Source: Zoroaster sp. YZ-2022 | Taxonomy: Eukaryota > Echinodermata > Asteroidea > Forcipulatida > Zoroasteridae | NCBI GenBank assembly: GCA_029582265.1 | Contig: CM055817.1 | Coordinates: forward strand, 60,637,152-60,701,151 | DNA: 64,000 nt | Direction of reading: 5' to 3' | Shown: piece after piece, positions 44,401 through 56,960 of the stretch | Layout of the letters: the number at the start of each line of letters is the position of its first letter | How positions within the stretch are numbered: position 1 is the stretch's first letter | Program-made: the position numbers and the translations under genes | Notes under the pieces: model-generated | The model's input: only the letters and a program-made list of their open reading frames with translations | Databases searched by the model: none | What the model was told of the DNA's origin: nothing

Positions 44401-44850
44401 CTTCTTGATTAAAGTTAACTTTACATAATTATTTCTCAATCATCAGCAGATAATAAATGTCAAAATATTCAAGTTTGTAAGATGTATATATCTCTTTATT
44501 GCCATGCATCTTAAATAGGCTTGGCTGTGTTTTTTTAATTTTATTTTTTGGGTTTCCGAGAAGTCACCAGAACATATTTTTGAACCAAACGTAACCCAAA
44601 GGATTTTTACTTTTACCAAACTACTACCATTTAAAAAAAAAGAACACCAATTATATTTCGAACTATTTCATTTTCATAGCAAAAGTCATTGCTGGTTTGA
44701 GTGCCGGATTAAGAAATTTCTCCGCCAGAGCGGGGCGATATATCCCAACTATCGAGGCTTACTTTCACTGGTCCACGGCCACTGAGAAACGATCCTGCCC
44801 CGATTTCGAGTCATGTCATGACGGGGAAACGATCATTTAATTTTCATTTA
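44395..44850 (+). repeat. Dispersed repeat family R, fragment 1
   Basis: Matches 55,310-55,740 in order: AGTTAACTTTACATAATTAT, GCATCTTAAA, GAGAAGTCACC, GAGTGCCGGATTAAGA, then CACTGGTCCACGGCCACTGA and ATTTCGAGTCA. No coding potential; class unknown. Confidence 0.8.
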
Positions 44851-45318
44851 ATAAGCATGCAATCTTGTATCATACAATTAAACAGAATGTGCACCAGTTT
44901 ACAAATACTCACAAACAACATGTCAAATTCCTGCCCTGAGCTTTTGGCATGGCATATTCCCATTCAAGCTTCAATCTAGAGGAATTGAATGATGGATGTG
45001 CTTCACTGTGCCCAAATTACGAATGTAATTAAAGTGGCAATAAGTGTGTCCAAAACGCAAACCCATGGGTCTTTCATTGTTCAATGTGTTTCTATTAAAC
45101 CTGTTTCTATCAGGATTAAACCCTCTCACTTTACAAAACAGGAAATCTTCTATTCAAATCCAATTATGTGTTGCCTGATATTCCACTACGGATTTCTCTT
45201 ATCCACGCATGACTGCCAAATTCCAAATCCCTTTCAGTGTTTACCAAGTAACACCTCAGCCAGCATAATACCTCTCATAATCCTTTGATCAAACAATGGA
45301 TTTAATACCTTATCTATG

Positions 45319-45866
45319 GTGGCCCTGTAGCGACAAACAAGACCTAAATATTGACGTCAAGTTTCATGGAAAATTTCGCGAGTTTTCTCCAAGTTGCGAA
45401 ATTTGACGTCAAGTTTTATGTCTGCGACTTTCCCCTGGTCGCGAAATTTGACGTCAAATTTCATTTCTGCGACCTCACCTCATGGCCCATAAGGGACACT
45501 AAAGACTGTCTGCGACTTTTCCCCGGTCGCGAAATTTGCCGTGAATATTTTTCCAGTAAGCTAGACCGTGAAATTTGACATCAAATTTCGCGACAGGGGA
45601 AAAATCGCAGACATGAAATCTGACGTCAAATTTTGCGACCGGGGGAAAGTCGATAAATCTTCCATGAATATTGACGTCAGTATTTAAGTCTTTGGTGTCC
45701 TTTCAGGGCCATTGAAGGTTAAGTCGCAGACATAACATTTCACGTCAAATTTCGCGACTTTGGGGAAAAACTCGGTCGTAGACATGACATTTTACGTCAA
45801 CAAGTCGTGAAATTTTCCATAAAATTTGACGTCAATATTTAGGTCTTGTGTCCCCTCCAGGGCCAC
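45319..45866. mobile_element. 548-bp nested foldback element (GACGTCAAATTTCGCGAC repeats)
   Basis: The ends GTGGCCCTG / CAGGGCCAC are inverted and continue inward (ACAAGACCTAAATATTGACG on the left; its complement on the right). A second inverted pair lies inside (ATGGCCC...AGGGACACTAAAGAC at 45,482 against its complement ending 45,712). GACGTCA and TTTCGCGAC motifs recur about nine times in both orientations, centred near 45,597. The element is almost entirely palindromic and non-coding. Flanks AATACCTTATC and AATACTTATCC may be an imperfect target duplication. Confidence 0.8.
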
Positions 45867-46509
45867 AATACTTATCCAAACACACTACTAGGCTTTTGTC
45901 AGAAAAAACAATATTGATATCTCTTGTCAGGTTTTCTGTTTATCAACTGATGTAATGGTTGCCCTTAGTAACTGGATCGCTTTATAGCATTTTGATTGTA
46001 TTATATAATTCACATCACCTGTTGAATGGATTGTTATTATTACTGGCAAAGTCATCAATAAGCAAACTATTGCGCTCCAAGAAGCTCCATTACTGGAATT
46101 TAAAATGAATTATTTACATTATGTACTGCTGGTGATGTGAAGACCATTATGGCTACAAGGAAACTGTATCTCATGTAGACGTTAAGGCCTACAGTATGCT
46201 GTATACCGGTATCATGAAAGCTGAAATGATTTATAGCAAGATCTAAATTTATACTATTCACCCAAATTATGTTTCCTGTTTGACCTGAAAACCATTATGA
46301 CTGCAATTAAATGAACTGCATAAATTATGCACACGTATTCAGATTGCTATAAATTCTGTAAGGCTTCATGATGTCGAGAAGATTGGCAAGGAACTAAATT
46401 TAATTCAGTCCAACGGCAGCAGATTGATTTTGAAAGCGGGGCCTAATCCAATCCAACGATGAACACTGGAACTTTACACTGAAAGACTAGAAACTAGAAA
46501 TTTTACACT
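45867..46509. other. Non-coding spacer of the inverted repeat
   Basis: Nothing recognised. Confidence 0.4.
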
Positions 46510-46765
46510 TAAAAAAGTGGAATTAAACATTAGGCCTTCTTTTATATATTACCTTATTTTAGGGGAATGGGAACATTTCCAAAAGATCTAGAATAAGGAA
46601 AACAGAAATTGGTGATACGTTTACAACCCCGCAACCCCTCTATACCCCTTGTAGAAAATAAAGTATCCATTTTCAGAAAGGAAAGGAAAATGGTATCAGA
46701 ATTTGAATTAAAAAATCATAATGTGTAAATTGTACTTGGTATCCCAAATAAAAGGCCTAATTAAT
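46510..46765 (-). repeat. Right arm of the large inverted repeat
   Basis: Reverse complement of 44,160-44,400, including CTTGGTATCCCAAATAAAAG, which is the inverted edge of a satellite unit. The arms are ~2.1 kb apart and enclose the foldback element and repeat R fragment 1. Confidence 0.85.
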
Positions 46766-48110
46766 GCAACCACAATATCATTTTGGCCGATTTGTTATAA
46801 TTATTAATTTGATGTTGAAGTGTTCAAAGACTTGTTCTTGAATGCATAAAGAAACGGTTACATAATGTCTTGTGACGTTTGTATACACGTTATATGCTTA
46901 TTTGCGTGGCGCCTTCGAAAGTCACGTAATTATATAAGATCAGATTTAAAAAATAAATAAATAAATACAAAATAAATAAATAAAACATTCCTGAAGATGA
47001 CAGTGGTTTTAGAAAGAATATTTACTCGGAACGACTGGTACCAGTGCCTCATTATATGAAATCAAGCTTTAGATTAAAAAGGAAATGGTAAAAAAAATTA
47101 AAACAAAAACTGATAATAACCACTGCCTTTAATATTTCAGCAAATATATTTTGGGAAATTACCGATGGTGTACATAACCTTTAACTATGATCCACAAGTT
47201 AATTAGGAATGTGCATCACGGATTAAAGAGGAAAATTTAGCTGTACTAAATCAATGCAATCTCGAGGCAGCTTGCCTTGTAAAAATTCTTAAACACGACA
47301 CGTCCTTTCGCTGATTGGTTTACAATCAGTATGATATATCCCTGATTATTGTATCTATCATTTCATTAATAACGATTGAAAATCCAACGATTGTGTATGT
47401 CTCTCATTTAAAACGTTTAAAGTGTTTTTACTACCGATTAAAATATCTTAAAGTCCATTGAACACTTACTATACTTCTTCGAGACTGGCATAAGTTTGTT
47501 AAACACTTGCGCCCTCTTCTGTTGGGGTTTCGAAGATAATTATTCGCTCATTATTTTAAATCGATTAAAATATTGTTAAAATACTAGCAAACTATGCTAA
47601 AGCTAATAACTTGTTATTTGTATAACAACAAATCCAGACAATAATAAAAACAGGAAATCAGACATTTTCAGAAAATTTTAGTTTTTCAAGAATATGCAAT
47701 TTTTTTTACAAAGAAAGCGCAAATAAAACTATATTGTACATACCCGTCTTTTATTACATTTTTGGATCAGTCTGGGAGTACAATTTTTTAATTTTTATAT
47801 CCATTATTTCCTTATTAATGATTAAATAGAGGTTCATAATATAGGTTCATAACCGTTGAATAATGTACACTGACATTCTTGCCTATAATTCCAATGGATA
47901 TTTTCTTTTATAGGGGACAGTTGGTATAGGCAATTTTATATTTTCTTCCCAGTTTTTCTCTGCTCCTTTTATATCTCATATCTTTTCATAATCTCTCACG
48001 TATTGCCGGAAGCATCTTTTAATGTTCAGCTTGCTTTGACATTCCAGCTTTAATATTAATTAATCAAACAATAGAAGAACAATAGAGGTCCTCAGACGTC
48101 TTGAGAGATT
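46766..48110. other. AT-rich non-coding
   Basis: An (AAAT)n run lies at ~46,950-46,985. No gene supported. Confidence 0.45.
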
Positions 48111-48119
48111 CACGACTGT

Positions 48120-49580
48120 GTGTATGTGTGTAAAGTTCACATTAATCCCTTTGATAAAATTAGCAACAGTAACAAGGTTTTTAATAGTTTTTCTGTTCTT
48201 AAAAGAAATTCGGTAAAACCGAAATCCGTGTTTTTTTCCACCTAAAAGCCTATAACGACTGGCGAAATTGAACTCACCAAACTTGGGCAAAATTGTCCCA
48301 ACAGACTCTTCGTAAATAGGGCCCTAGTTTATATAGGCTACATATTTCATGCTGTAAATAATTATGTGGCAACAGTGGGATGTTTGAGGTGATCGCCAAA
48401 TATTAACTTCCATCGACCGATACCTCGACGGACATGTCGTCGTGAAGCCCTCTCAGCAACGGAGCGAGCGGGCTTGGTGGGTAGGGAGGGAAAGATGACA
48501 CTTTCTCTCCCCATCTTAGAAAAGTTCTTGATTTGCTTAAATTTCCTTAGTATGTTCCAAAAATTTCCCAACACTATTCCAAAATTGTTTGAAATTTCTC
48601 AAAATTTGATTGGGTCTGGGGGACGGTTAATTTCAAGACAGTGGCAAACGTTTAGGGCGGTCATTGAGATTTAGAATCCATCCTTCAAAAATTATACACT
48701 TTAAATCTCTCCATCAAAAGGAAAATTACAAAAAAATTGGCATGTGGAGACTCAAACCTTGGAGGTGATAGGTTTTTTACCATCCAATACGAATTTAACA
48801 GGCTTGTTTCAAAACTGATTTGGCAACAAGTTTGCTGCACAGATTTACAACCTCTCACCTAGATCTCCATTCCCAAATATTCACACAGTAGATTTTAATC
48901 AAATGTTTTTTCGTACGTATCTCATGTAACACCTTATCAACTCAATATTCATTGTTGAGACATTCTGGTCCTTCTTTAAAAAAAACAACAGCTAATTATG
49001 TGGTTAAGATCAAGAGATCATTTTCCAAAATGGGACCTCAATAAAATTACACTGTATAAGTTTACGTAGCTCACAAAATGTTCGCTTTACACAAAGCTTC
49101 CTGAATGCAAAAGCGGGCCGTGGACCCTAGTTCGCTTCGTGCTCGCTGTGGTTCGCTTGGCTTTGGATCCCCACACTTTCAAAATCATTCCACCGCCGTG
49201 AACTGAATAGTATTAATTTGTCCCCTGCTCAATCTTTCCTCAGCCTTAACATCAATATACACAGCAATCTGGAATCCGTTCACATGATACAGTGCTCCCC
49301 TTTCTATTATAAGCCATGGCAAAAATTGTCACATTACCAGGCTGTACAGATAATTAATTGTCAACTCCAGTAATGGGTTTTCTGGAGCGCTGGTCTTGCT
49401 TGATGACTATTAGCCAGTAATAAAACAATCCATTCTAACTATTAATATAAATCATATGGATATAATCAAAATGTTATAAGCAAAGCCAATTACCAAGGGC
49501 AAACCATTGCGTTAATTTTCCGATAAACAGAAGACCTTAAGGCCCTGCTACAATAAAAGAGAGATATCATGATTAAATTC
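48120..49580 (+). repeat. Dispersed repeat family R, copy 2
   Basis: 48,120-48,540 matches 51,190-51,290 and 52,150-52,460 (GCAACAGTAACAAGGTTTTT; TAGTTTATATAGGCTACATA). 48,960-49,560 matches 56,060-56,690 (GGTCCTTCTTTAAAAAAAAC; GCCAGTAATAAAACAATCCA). No conserved ORF. Confidence 0.8.
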
Positions 49581-50384
49581 AAAACAATATCCATCACATG
49601 ATACAAAACCAAACACTCATGGTGCAAGACTCTGTTGCAGTAGGAAAAAAAAGTCCGAACAGATCCGTTTTCTAAAAAAGAAAAAAAAAGAAAACACAAC
49701 AAAAACAGAAAATCTAAAAATGCCGGACGCGCGGGTCTGAGGTGGCAACGCGTGGACACCAGTAAAAACTGGAGCTTTTTGGCCTAATAAAGTGTCAAAA
49801 TATTCATGTTTTGTAAAGACATGTCTCTTTAAGGGTTGCCATGCATCTTAAAGCGTTACCTGTGAAATAGGGTGTTTTTTCATTGTATACAATAAAGTAT
49901 GCCTGGCTTGGAACATATATTTGTCATTTGTAAATTTTTCCCTCACGTTTATCACCATACAACATATTATTTTATAAATTTAGGGGTGCTTTTTCGACAA
50001 CGCCCACACCCCTCTATTAACATAACATTCGTGACGTACACTGAGGCAATTCCCCGATCCGCGATCCACAGCACTTGCCCAAGTATGCGTTGCTGTATAC
50101 AGCGCAACCACTGCGAAAGCAGCAACATGCTTGAACGGGGCCTTCACAGCCAGTTCAGGTATGGCTTTAAGGCGCCATGCTGCTACCAGATGCAACTCTT
50201 CAAAGATATTCCTGCTAAGTAAGAAGGCTCAGGACAAGGCTCCATCGAAGAACAGAGGTGTTTTAAGCGAGAAAGACTCAGGAGTAAGTAGCCATTTAAG
50301 TAATACTCCCATGCGATAACCCAGTCCACTTCCGTGCAAAACGACATGTTGCACACCATGCTTTCACTGGAAGCTTTCAGTGTT
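49581..50384. other. Non-coding
   Basis: Faint family R similarity near 49,800-49,870 (GCATCTTAAAG). The ORFs at 49,899-50,222 overlap on both strands and show no domain. Confidence 0.35.
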
Positions 50385-50407
50385 CACGGCATGAAAAACA
50401 TGCCGTG
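50385..50407. repeat. Perfect 9-bp hairpin
   Basis: CACGGCATG, loop AAAAA, CATGCCGTG. It is preceded by the near-palindrome CACTGGAAGCTTTCAGTG. A foldback remnant or an RNA hairpin; no gene is attached. Confidence 0.85.
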
Positions 50408-50924
50408 ATTTTCCGCATGATAATAAAAACATCGTGTCTGATTTTATATCATGGCAAGCACAAACATAAAAACATTAAACCTTTCTCTACTATGCCTGCC
50501 GTGCTTGTTTTGAGTTTGTTTTAAAGCTTGATCAGAACTTTGACTCGCAACTGTTTCTGTTATTTCATAAAAATAACACCGTAATGTTAGCATTGCCTTC
50601 GGTGTGCGGTGTTCCGGACAGCATGATGGGGCTTGCGCTTTACGTTTCACGGATAACATCCTCTCTTTCGGACACATGTTTCTGCGAAGGTGTTACTGCT
50701 AGCTTTTTGAGTGTAAAAATTGTCTGCCTTTGTGTACGTCGCAGCGAACGTTTCGAAAAATTCACTGGCGTCCAATTTTTGATTATTAGATAAACATTTA
50801 ATAATCCACTCGGACACAAAAACTTATTGGTAAAAATTGTTTTTAATTCATATTACCAATCAATAAGTAACAGCATCCAAAAAATAAAGTTTGGTAAATA
50901 CACTCTTCACAGGACCTTTAAAAC
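50408..50924. other. Non-coding
   Basis: Nothing recognised. Confidence 0.35.
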
Positions 50925-52480
50925 ATCGAGAGGCTTATTTTCACTGGTCCGCGGTCACTGAAAAACTAAAGAGCCGTCCGTTACGATCCTGCGAAAGCCC
51001 TGATTTCGAGGTCGAATAATGGCTGATACAGATCATGACGCCGGCCAGCGCCCGGTAGGCTGCTGCCACGTCCTGCCTGTGTCATTGAGTGCTGCAAGTG
51101 CTGCCCGGCAGGGCAGAGAGTACCGAGCTATGAATACAGTGATGGTGCGTGGCCAAATGGAGGATGGAATAATTGTTTTATTTTATTTTTGTGTGTGTAT
51201 AAAGTTGACATTAGTACCCTCTGATAAACAAAGCAGTAACAAGGTTTTTTGATTTGTTTTTATATTCTTAAAAAAGAAAATAAACAGTAAAACCGAAACC
51301 CGAAAATTTCATATTTTATAAGTTTAGCTCATAGCTCACAAATGAATACAAAGAGCTTGCTGAATGCAAACGCGGGCCCTGACCCCACACGCAATGAGCT
51401 AGCTTCGGTCGCTGGCTCGCTGGCTTGGATTTGGCCCCTGATCTCTTCAGTAAAATCATTCCGCCGCCGTTGAATGACAGAATAGTATTAATTTGGCCCC
51501 TGCCAGTACCAGAATGTAAATACTTTTTAATTCCAGATAATGGAGCTTGGGAACATGAGTCTGGCTTGATGACTATGCCAGTAATAAAACAATCAATTCA
51601 ACTGTTGATATAAAACATATGAAATACAATCAAAATGTTACAAGCGAGCCAGTGCTAAAGGCCAAGGGCAACCGATAACATCAAATGATAACACCAGAAG
51701 ACCTTACAATAAAAAGAAATATCAAAATTGAATGATCAAAACAATATCAGTCATAACGATACCCAACAAAACACTACGGTAAGCCCTTTGTAATACGTTA
51801 AATATTTGGGTTGAATTTGATATACAAATGTGCACAATAAATGTGTACCAATGCAAAAAATGCTGCATGTCATTCTCCCATATGAACCAGTTTTCATGTT
51901 TTCAGAAATGTATCCATTCTCAGTCTTTAAAAGTTGCCCCTCTTTCAAGTTGAGTTGATAACTATTATATACAAAATGTACTACAAAATGTTGAAAATGC
52001 ATAGAAAGCCACGACCTTCACCCATCGTAATCACCAACCTGAACACACCCAATTTATGGGGGCATCTAAGACAGACCAAACATAATCGTAAAGACATACA
52101 AGAATGGCATATCAACCAGTTTAGAACTGGAATTAATCTTCAAACCAGTGAAAAAAATCGTGTTTTTTCGCGACTAAAAGCCGATAACCACTGGCGAAAA
52201 TTGAAATCGCCCAACTCTGGTAAAATTGTCAACATTTATAAACTAGACTCTTCGTTATAGAGGCCTCCTATAGTTTATATAGGCTACACATTTCATGCGT
52301 CAAATATGTGGACAGTGCAAAAAAAGGATGTTCGATCTCTTTTCCAATCGTCCGGTACCTCGGACCGGACATTGTCGTCGAGCCATCGGCGGAAGAAGTG
52401 GGGTGGGGAGGGTGGGAAAGGTGGCACCCTTCCCCTACTTTTAGAAAAGGTCCTTGATTTGCCTCTTGACTTTGAATCAA
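50925..52480 (+). repeat. Dispersed repeat family R, copy 3
   Basis: Contains, in order, CACTGGTCCGCGGTCACTGA, GATCATGACGCCGGCCAGCG, GCAGTAACAAGGTTTTTTGA, GCTTGCTGAATGCAAACGCG, GCCAGTAATAAAACAATCAA, TAGTTTATATAGGCTACACA and the GTCGTCGAGCCATCGGCGG box. The block order differs from copy 2, pointing to rearranged or nested copies. Confidence 0.8.
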
Positions 52481-53035
52481 AAATAATATTGGTTACATGT
52501 AGCGATTGAATAAGTTTTACCAGTGCAGTGCTAATGATTCTCTAAAACTAAATAAAATATTCCTAAAACTGGCCTCAAGATTTCCATAAAATGTTCCAAA
52601 ATGCCCATCACTTAATTTCAGTTAGGGCAAATTTTGCCAATTAGTGTCCAATTATAGACACAAGCGTTTAAAGTGACACATTTTCACATTTTGTTCACAG
52701 AATCTGTTAATTTTTTTGTACCCAAAAAGTAAGATTTTACTGCCTTTAAACAAATATGTACCAAACATCTCTTATCTAATATTTTTTAATTTTGATAATC
52801 ATGCAGGAACATGTCAATGCTCCACACTTAATTTTCCGTTAAGGCACTTAGACGGGGTCAATTTATGGAAAAACACCCCAACCCCTGTAAAAAGAAATGC
52901 AACAAAAAGGTTTTTTCAACGGCTTTTGGTAAAGTATTTGACATCAGGAATAACATACTAAATCTAAGAAAATCTGGCTTCTCCAGAAAGTTGTTATTTT
53001 CACGTTGGCCGTCCACGTTGGCCGCCGATACTTAA
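52481..53035. other. Non-coding
   Basis: An 81-residue ORF at 52,716-52,961 shows no domain. Confidence 0.35.
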
Positions 53036-53600
53036 AATAAAGCCAAGGCAAATCATTTATTATCCATCCCAGAGTTGTAATTTTGGTGTCTACTACTGGG
53101 TTTTGGGGGGGTCAAGCAATCATTAGGCTCAACTAAAGTATCCCGTTGGTGGTCAGGCAACCTGCAATCAAAAATGACTGTAATTGGTTATAAGTCACTA
53201 ACTGTTTATATTATGCTATATGAAAACTGTAATTTTAGTGTCTACCCCACTCGATTTAAGTTGGAAAAATCTACACGTGACTCAGTGTGAACAGTGTTTA
53301 TTGAGCAAAATAGCTTTAAATCCCGAAGATGGCGTCCAAAAATACGCCAATTAAACTAAAAATGGTTATAAGTCACTAACTGGTTTATATTATGACTGTA
53401 ATTTTGGTGTCTACACCCTTCGGTTTAAGTTTGGAAAATCTATTCCAGCACCGAGTGAAAGTGTTATTGAGTAAGGTAAAGCTTTTAAATCCAAAGATTG
53501 TCAAAAACACAATATGTGGAAAGAAATACTTAAAAACCTTAATCTGGGTCAAATGTCGTCTTTACCAAATAATATTGATGTTGAAAAAAATGTAATAATT
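53036..53600 (+). repeat. ~150-165-bp tandem repeat, about 3 units
   Basis: GTAATTTTGGTGTCTAC occurs at about 53,077, 53,229 and 53,396, with GGTTATAAGTCACTAACTG between units. The first unit is also inverted relative to 55,075-55,145 (GGATGGATAATAAATGATTT), so the tandem repeat and that segment flank the LINE remnant between them. Confidence 0.7.
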
Positions 53601-53839
53601 ATTTTGCCACAATTGGGTCCTACTTTTAGCTGCTAAATTCAATGAGAAACGTTCATTATGAGTGTGGAGTTACCAAAGAGTATCTACACCTTTTTAAATC
53701 TCTTGAACTATTAGCACCGATAGGGTACTCGAACAACAAATAATCTAAAGAGTAAATCAAATCTAGATGTGTTGAATATGGACTGTAAACTGTTAACATT
53801 GGGAGCATTCCTATTATAACACCCTTGTTAACTAAAATC

Positions 53840-54480
53840 TTAAATATGTCAATAAATGAAGCTAGTGTCCCGGAAGATTGGAAATTTACAAAGTCACTCC
53901 TATTTATGAGGTAAAGGGTTCAGGTTGAGGATAGGAAAGTAGTAGACCAATCTCTGTAATAAGTCATGTATCCCTAAAATTACAGGAAAAGATTTATTTA
54001 TCGCACAACTAAAGAATATTTATACGAACATCAATTCTATAACTACTACTACGTAATTGCTTATTTAAAGAACCATTCTGCAAACACTGCCATGTCATCA
54101 AGGTTGTTTCAGATATTTTTAGAAAGGTATTAACGTCGTGATGCGAAACTAATGCATGTGTTTTATTGACTCCAAAAATGTTTCGAGCTTACTATTGATC
54201 ATGTACATTGACATTATTATTGAAAATATTGGACAATTACGGTATTAATAGCGATTTGAGTTTGCAATGGTTTAAAAAGTTATTTAGAAGAACGTAAACA
54301 AGCATTTAAAGTAAATGGTAACATGTCTTCATTCAAGGAAATACAATGGAGGTGTGCCTTCGTTGTCTGTTCCTATATTATCTGGGGCCAATATTGTAAT
54401 AATATAAATAAATTAATAAATAAATTATTAATAACCTGATTGCTTTTGCCGGGAAACTTATATGAATAAATAACGGGTTT
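53840..54480 (+). pseudogene. Heavily decayed LINE reverse transcriptase
   Basis: In shifting frames: ASVPEDWKF, then VTPIYEVKGSG and SRPISVISHVSLKLQEK (~53,868-53,985); YGINSDLSLQWFK with SYLEERKQAFKVNG (~54,240-54,320); a GVP remnant (~54,355); and LINNLIAFA before a lost DD box (~54,440). These match RT motifs 0 to C of the CR1/RTE-like non-LTR group in correct order. Every block is in a different frame. It lies between inverted segments at ~53,040 and ~55,075. Confidence 0.7.
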
Positions 54481-55300
54481 CATGACTCATAAAACCTAAG
54501 AGTAGAAACCACAAGTGCTAGTACAGATCTTAAATAGAATAGGTAAAATGAATCGCCATTAGAAAATATATATGACGGTGGCCACTCCTTGATCCCAGCT
54601 TGGAATTACAAACTACCATGATTACTCTATCGCTCTGTGAGATGGCTTTACATTTCTATGTTGAGCTACCTGCACTTTTGTTAAAGCTGAAAGAAATATA
54701 TAAAAGTGGTTACAGGAAATCACACTTGGAGAGAGCGGTAAAGAGACACACTGTTGGCTGTTGAGTGTCACAGCATGGTTAATGAGATGAGAACTGAATA
54801 ATACAATTCTTGAATGTTACTCTTGGCTGCCATTTTGGATTTATTGATTATCTGATTACTCCGCAATATTTAAAATTTTCTTTATGTAGTTGTTTTGGCT
54901 CATAAAGCCTAAAGCCCAAGGGGCATTTTGCATACCCTCCAAATAGCTGTCAGTTGAATAGTAAATGACTCTACAATCATTTTAGAATTTGCGGCCATAT
55001 TTTGAACACCATCTTGGATTTTCAGGTTTCCTCGATTACTCAATGATACTTTTTATTAATGCGGTCTTACGGATTTGACCCCTAAAACCAGGGTAGACAA
55101 AGTACCACAACTCTAGGATGGATAATAAATGATTTATAACGGCAATTTATGGCAACAGCGACATCTTGGACGCCATTTTGAAAAATAACAGCTTTCCGTC
55201 GAATTTCCGATATTTTTAATATGTTCCTGATGTCAAATACTACCAAAACCGTTGAAAAACCTTTTTATGCAATTTATTAGGTAAAACTTCCTAGATTACT
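54481..55300. other. Non-coding with (ATTTTGGA) phrases
   Basis: GCCATTTTGGATTTATTGAT, CACCATCTTGGATTTTCAGG and GACGCCATTTTGAAAAATAA recur at ~54,830, 55,008 and 55,168: a loose ~160-180-bp tandem unit, probably related to the array at 53,036. Confidence 0.5.
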
Positions 55301-55309
55301 TTAAATAAT

Positions 55310-56960
55310 TATAAGTGTAAAGTTAACTTTACATAATTATTTCTCAATCGCGGCAAACAGATAATAAATGTCAGATTACGGTTTCTTTATTGTCACGCAT
55401 CTTAAAGGTTTTGACGGTGTTTTCAGTATCCGGAGAAGTCACCGAAATATATATCTTTCCAACCAAAAATCCGAAGTAATTTTACTTTTAAAATACTACC
55501 TAAATTTTCGGTTTTTAAAAAGCGTAACACGGGGTTCCACGTTTCTTTCGTCTCCAGCTATAGTTTGTATAAAATCATCAGAACTATTTGTTTTTCATAA
55601 CAAATCATTATTTTTTGAGTGCCAGATTAAGACATTATTGCCGCCCAGGGGCAGGGCACATTATCCTGACAATCGGGCTATACTTTTCACCAGTGGTCCG
55701 CAGTCACTAAGAAACTAAGGTTTCCGTTACGATCCTGCAAGCCCCGGATTTCGAGTCAAATAATTGGTATAGTCATGACGTCGCCCATGCCGGCTGCAGC
55801 CGGTGAAGGCTGTGCCATCGTCCTGCCAGACCCAGCCCAGCCGGCTGGCTGTTGCTGCCGTCCTAGCCGGTCGTGAGGCTGCTTTGGGGCAGCCGCAGGC
55901 AGGTACTGAGCTTTTAAAATAGTGATAGTGCGTAATAATTTGTATTCATACCAAAGTGTTCGCACCTGATTCCATTCCCCTTTTTTCACGGGCATGATTT
56001 TAGCCAAATGTTTTTTTACTGCTCATGTAACTCTGTCAATTCAATATTCATTTTGGAGATTATCTTCTGGTCCTTCTTAAAAAAACACAGCTAATTGGAT
56101 TTGTGGTTAAGAGTCAAGAATCTTTTTCCAAAATTGGACTCAAATCAAAATTACAGCTGTATAAGCTTTTTGTACATTGCCTGGTCACAAATCCACACAG
56201 AGCTTTCTGAGTGCAAAAGGGGGCCCCCATCCCACGCCATATGGCAGTTCGCTGGCTACAATCGCTGGTTCAAGGCTGGTTTGGATTTGCACCTCCACTT
56301 TCAAAATGCATTCCGTCGCCATTCTGAATACTGAATAGAACACTTGGGTTTCTTGCCAATCTTCTCAACTTCATTAAAGCCTTACACAATATACATCAAT
56401 TCCATGAATACCCGTCTGCCATGGAATTTTACAGTTCCCCTTTATAGCCATAATAATGTCGTTTGTCACATCACCAGCCAACGGTACCAGCAGTAATTAA
56501 CTTTGTTAACTGCAGTAATGAGTTTCGTTGGACACTAGTCTTTACGGATGACTGTTCAGCTAGTAATAAAATAATCCATTCAACTGTTATAAATTAGTAC
56601 GATACAATCAAAATGCTGTAAGCGAGCCGATTACCAAGGGCAACCATTGCGTTAATTTGATAAACAGAAGATTCCTTAAAATAAAATGAAGACTTTAAAA
56701 TTGGCTGGTGTGACCAAAATGTGCACAAATGTAAGCCATTCTTCCGGCGAGAATCATAACCCATCTGAACTGTAATTTGTATTGCATGTATAAGGGCATC
56801 TACAAAATGCCTGTAAAATGACAATGCAAAAGCACATACAAATTGGTATCAAATCCGTTTGAACTTGAATGAATCCATAGAACAGTGAATAAACATAATG
56901 GTCTAGTACCTTAATGACACCTACCTTTATAATCAGCCTGATACTCATATCGTCACCGTT
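55310..56960 (+). repeat. Dispersed repeat family R, longest contiguous copy
   Basis: Runs from AGTTAACTTTACATAATTAT through GAGAAGTCACC, GTGGTCCGCAGTCACTAAGA, a GC-rich box (~55,790-55,900), GGTCCTTCTTAAAAAAACAC, TTTCTGAGTGCAAAAGGGGG and AGTAATAAAATAATCCATTC to GATAAACAGAAGATTCC. It covers all blocks found separately in the other copies, so it best approximates the full unit (~1.4-1.65 kb). No ORF; ends undefined. Confidence 0.75.

Noticed and set aside
51934..52260. 108-residue plus-strand ORF
   Set aside because: It crosses blocks of dispersed repeat family R that are not open in the other copies.
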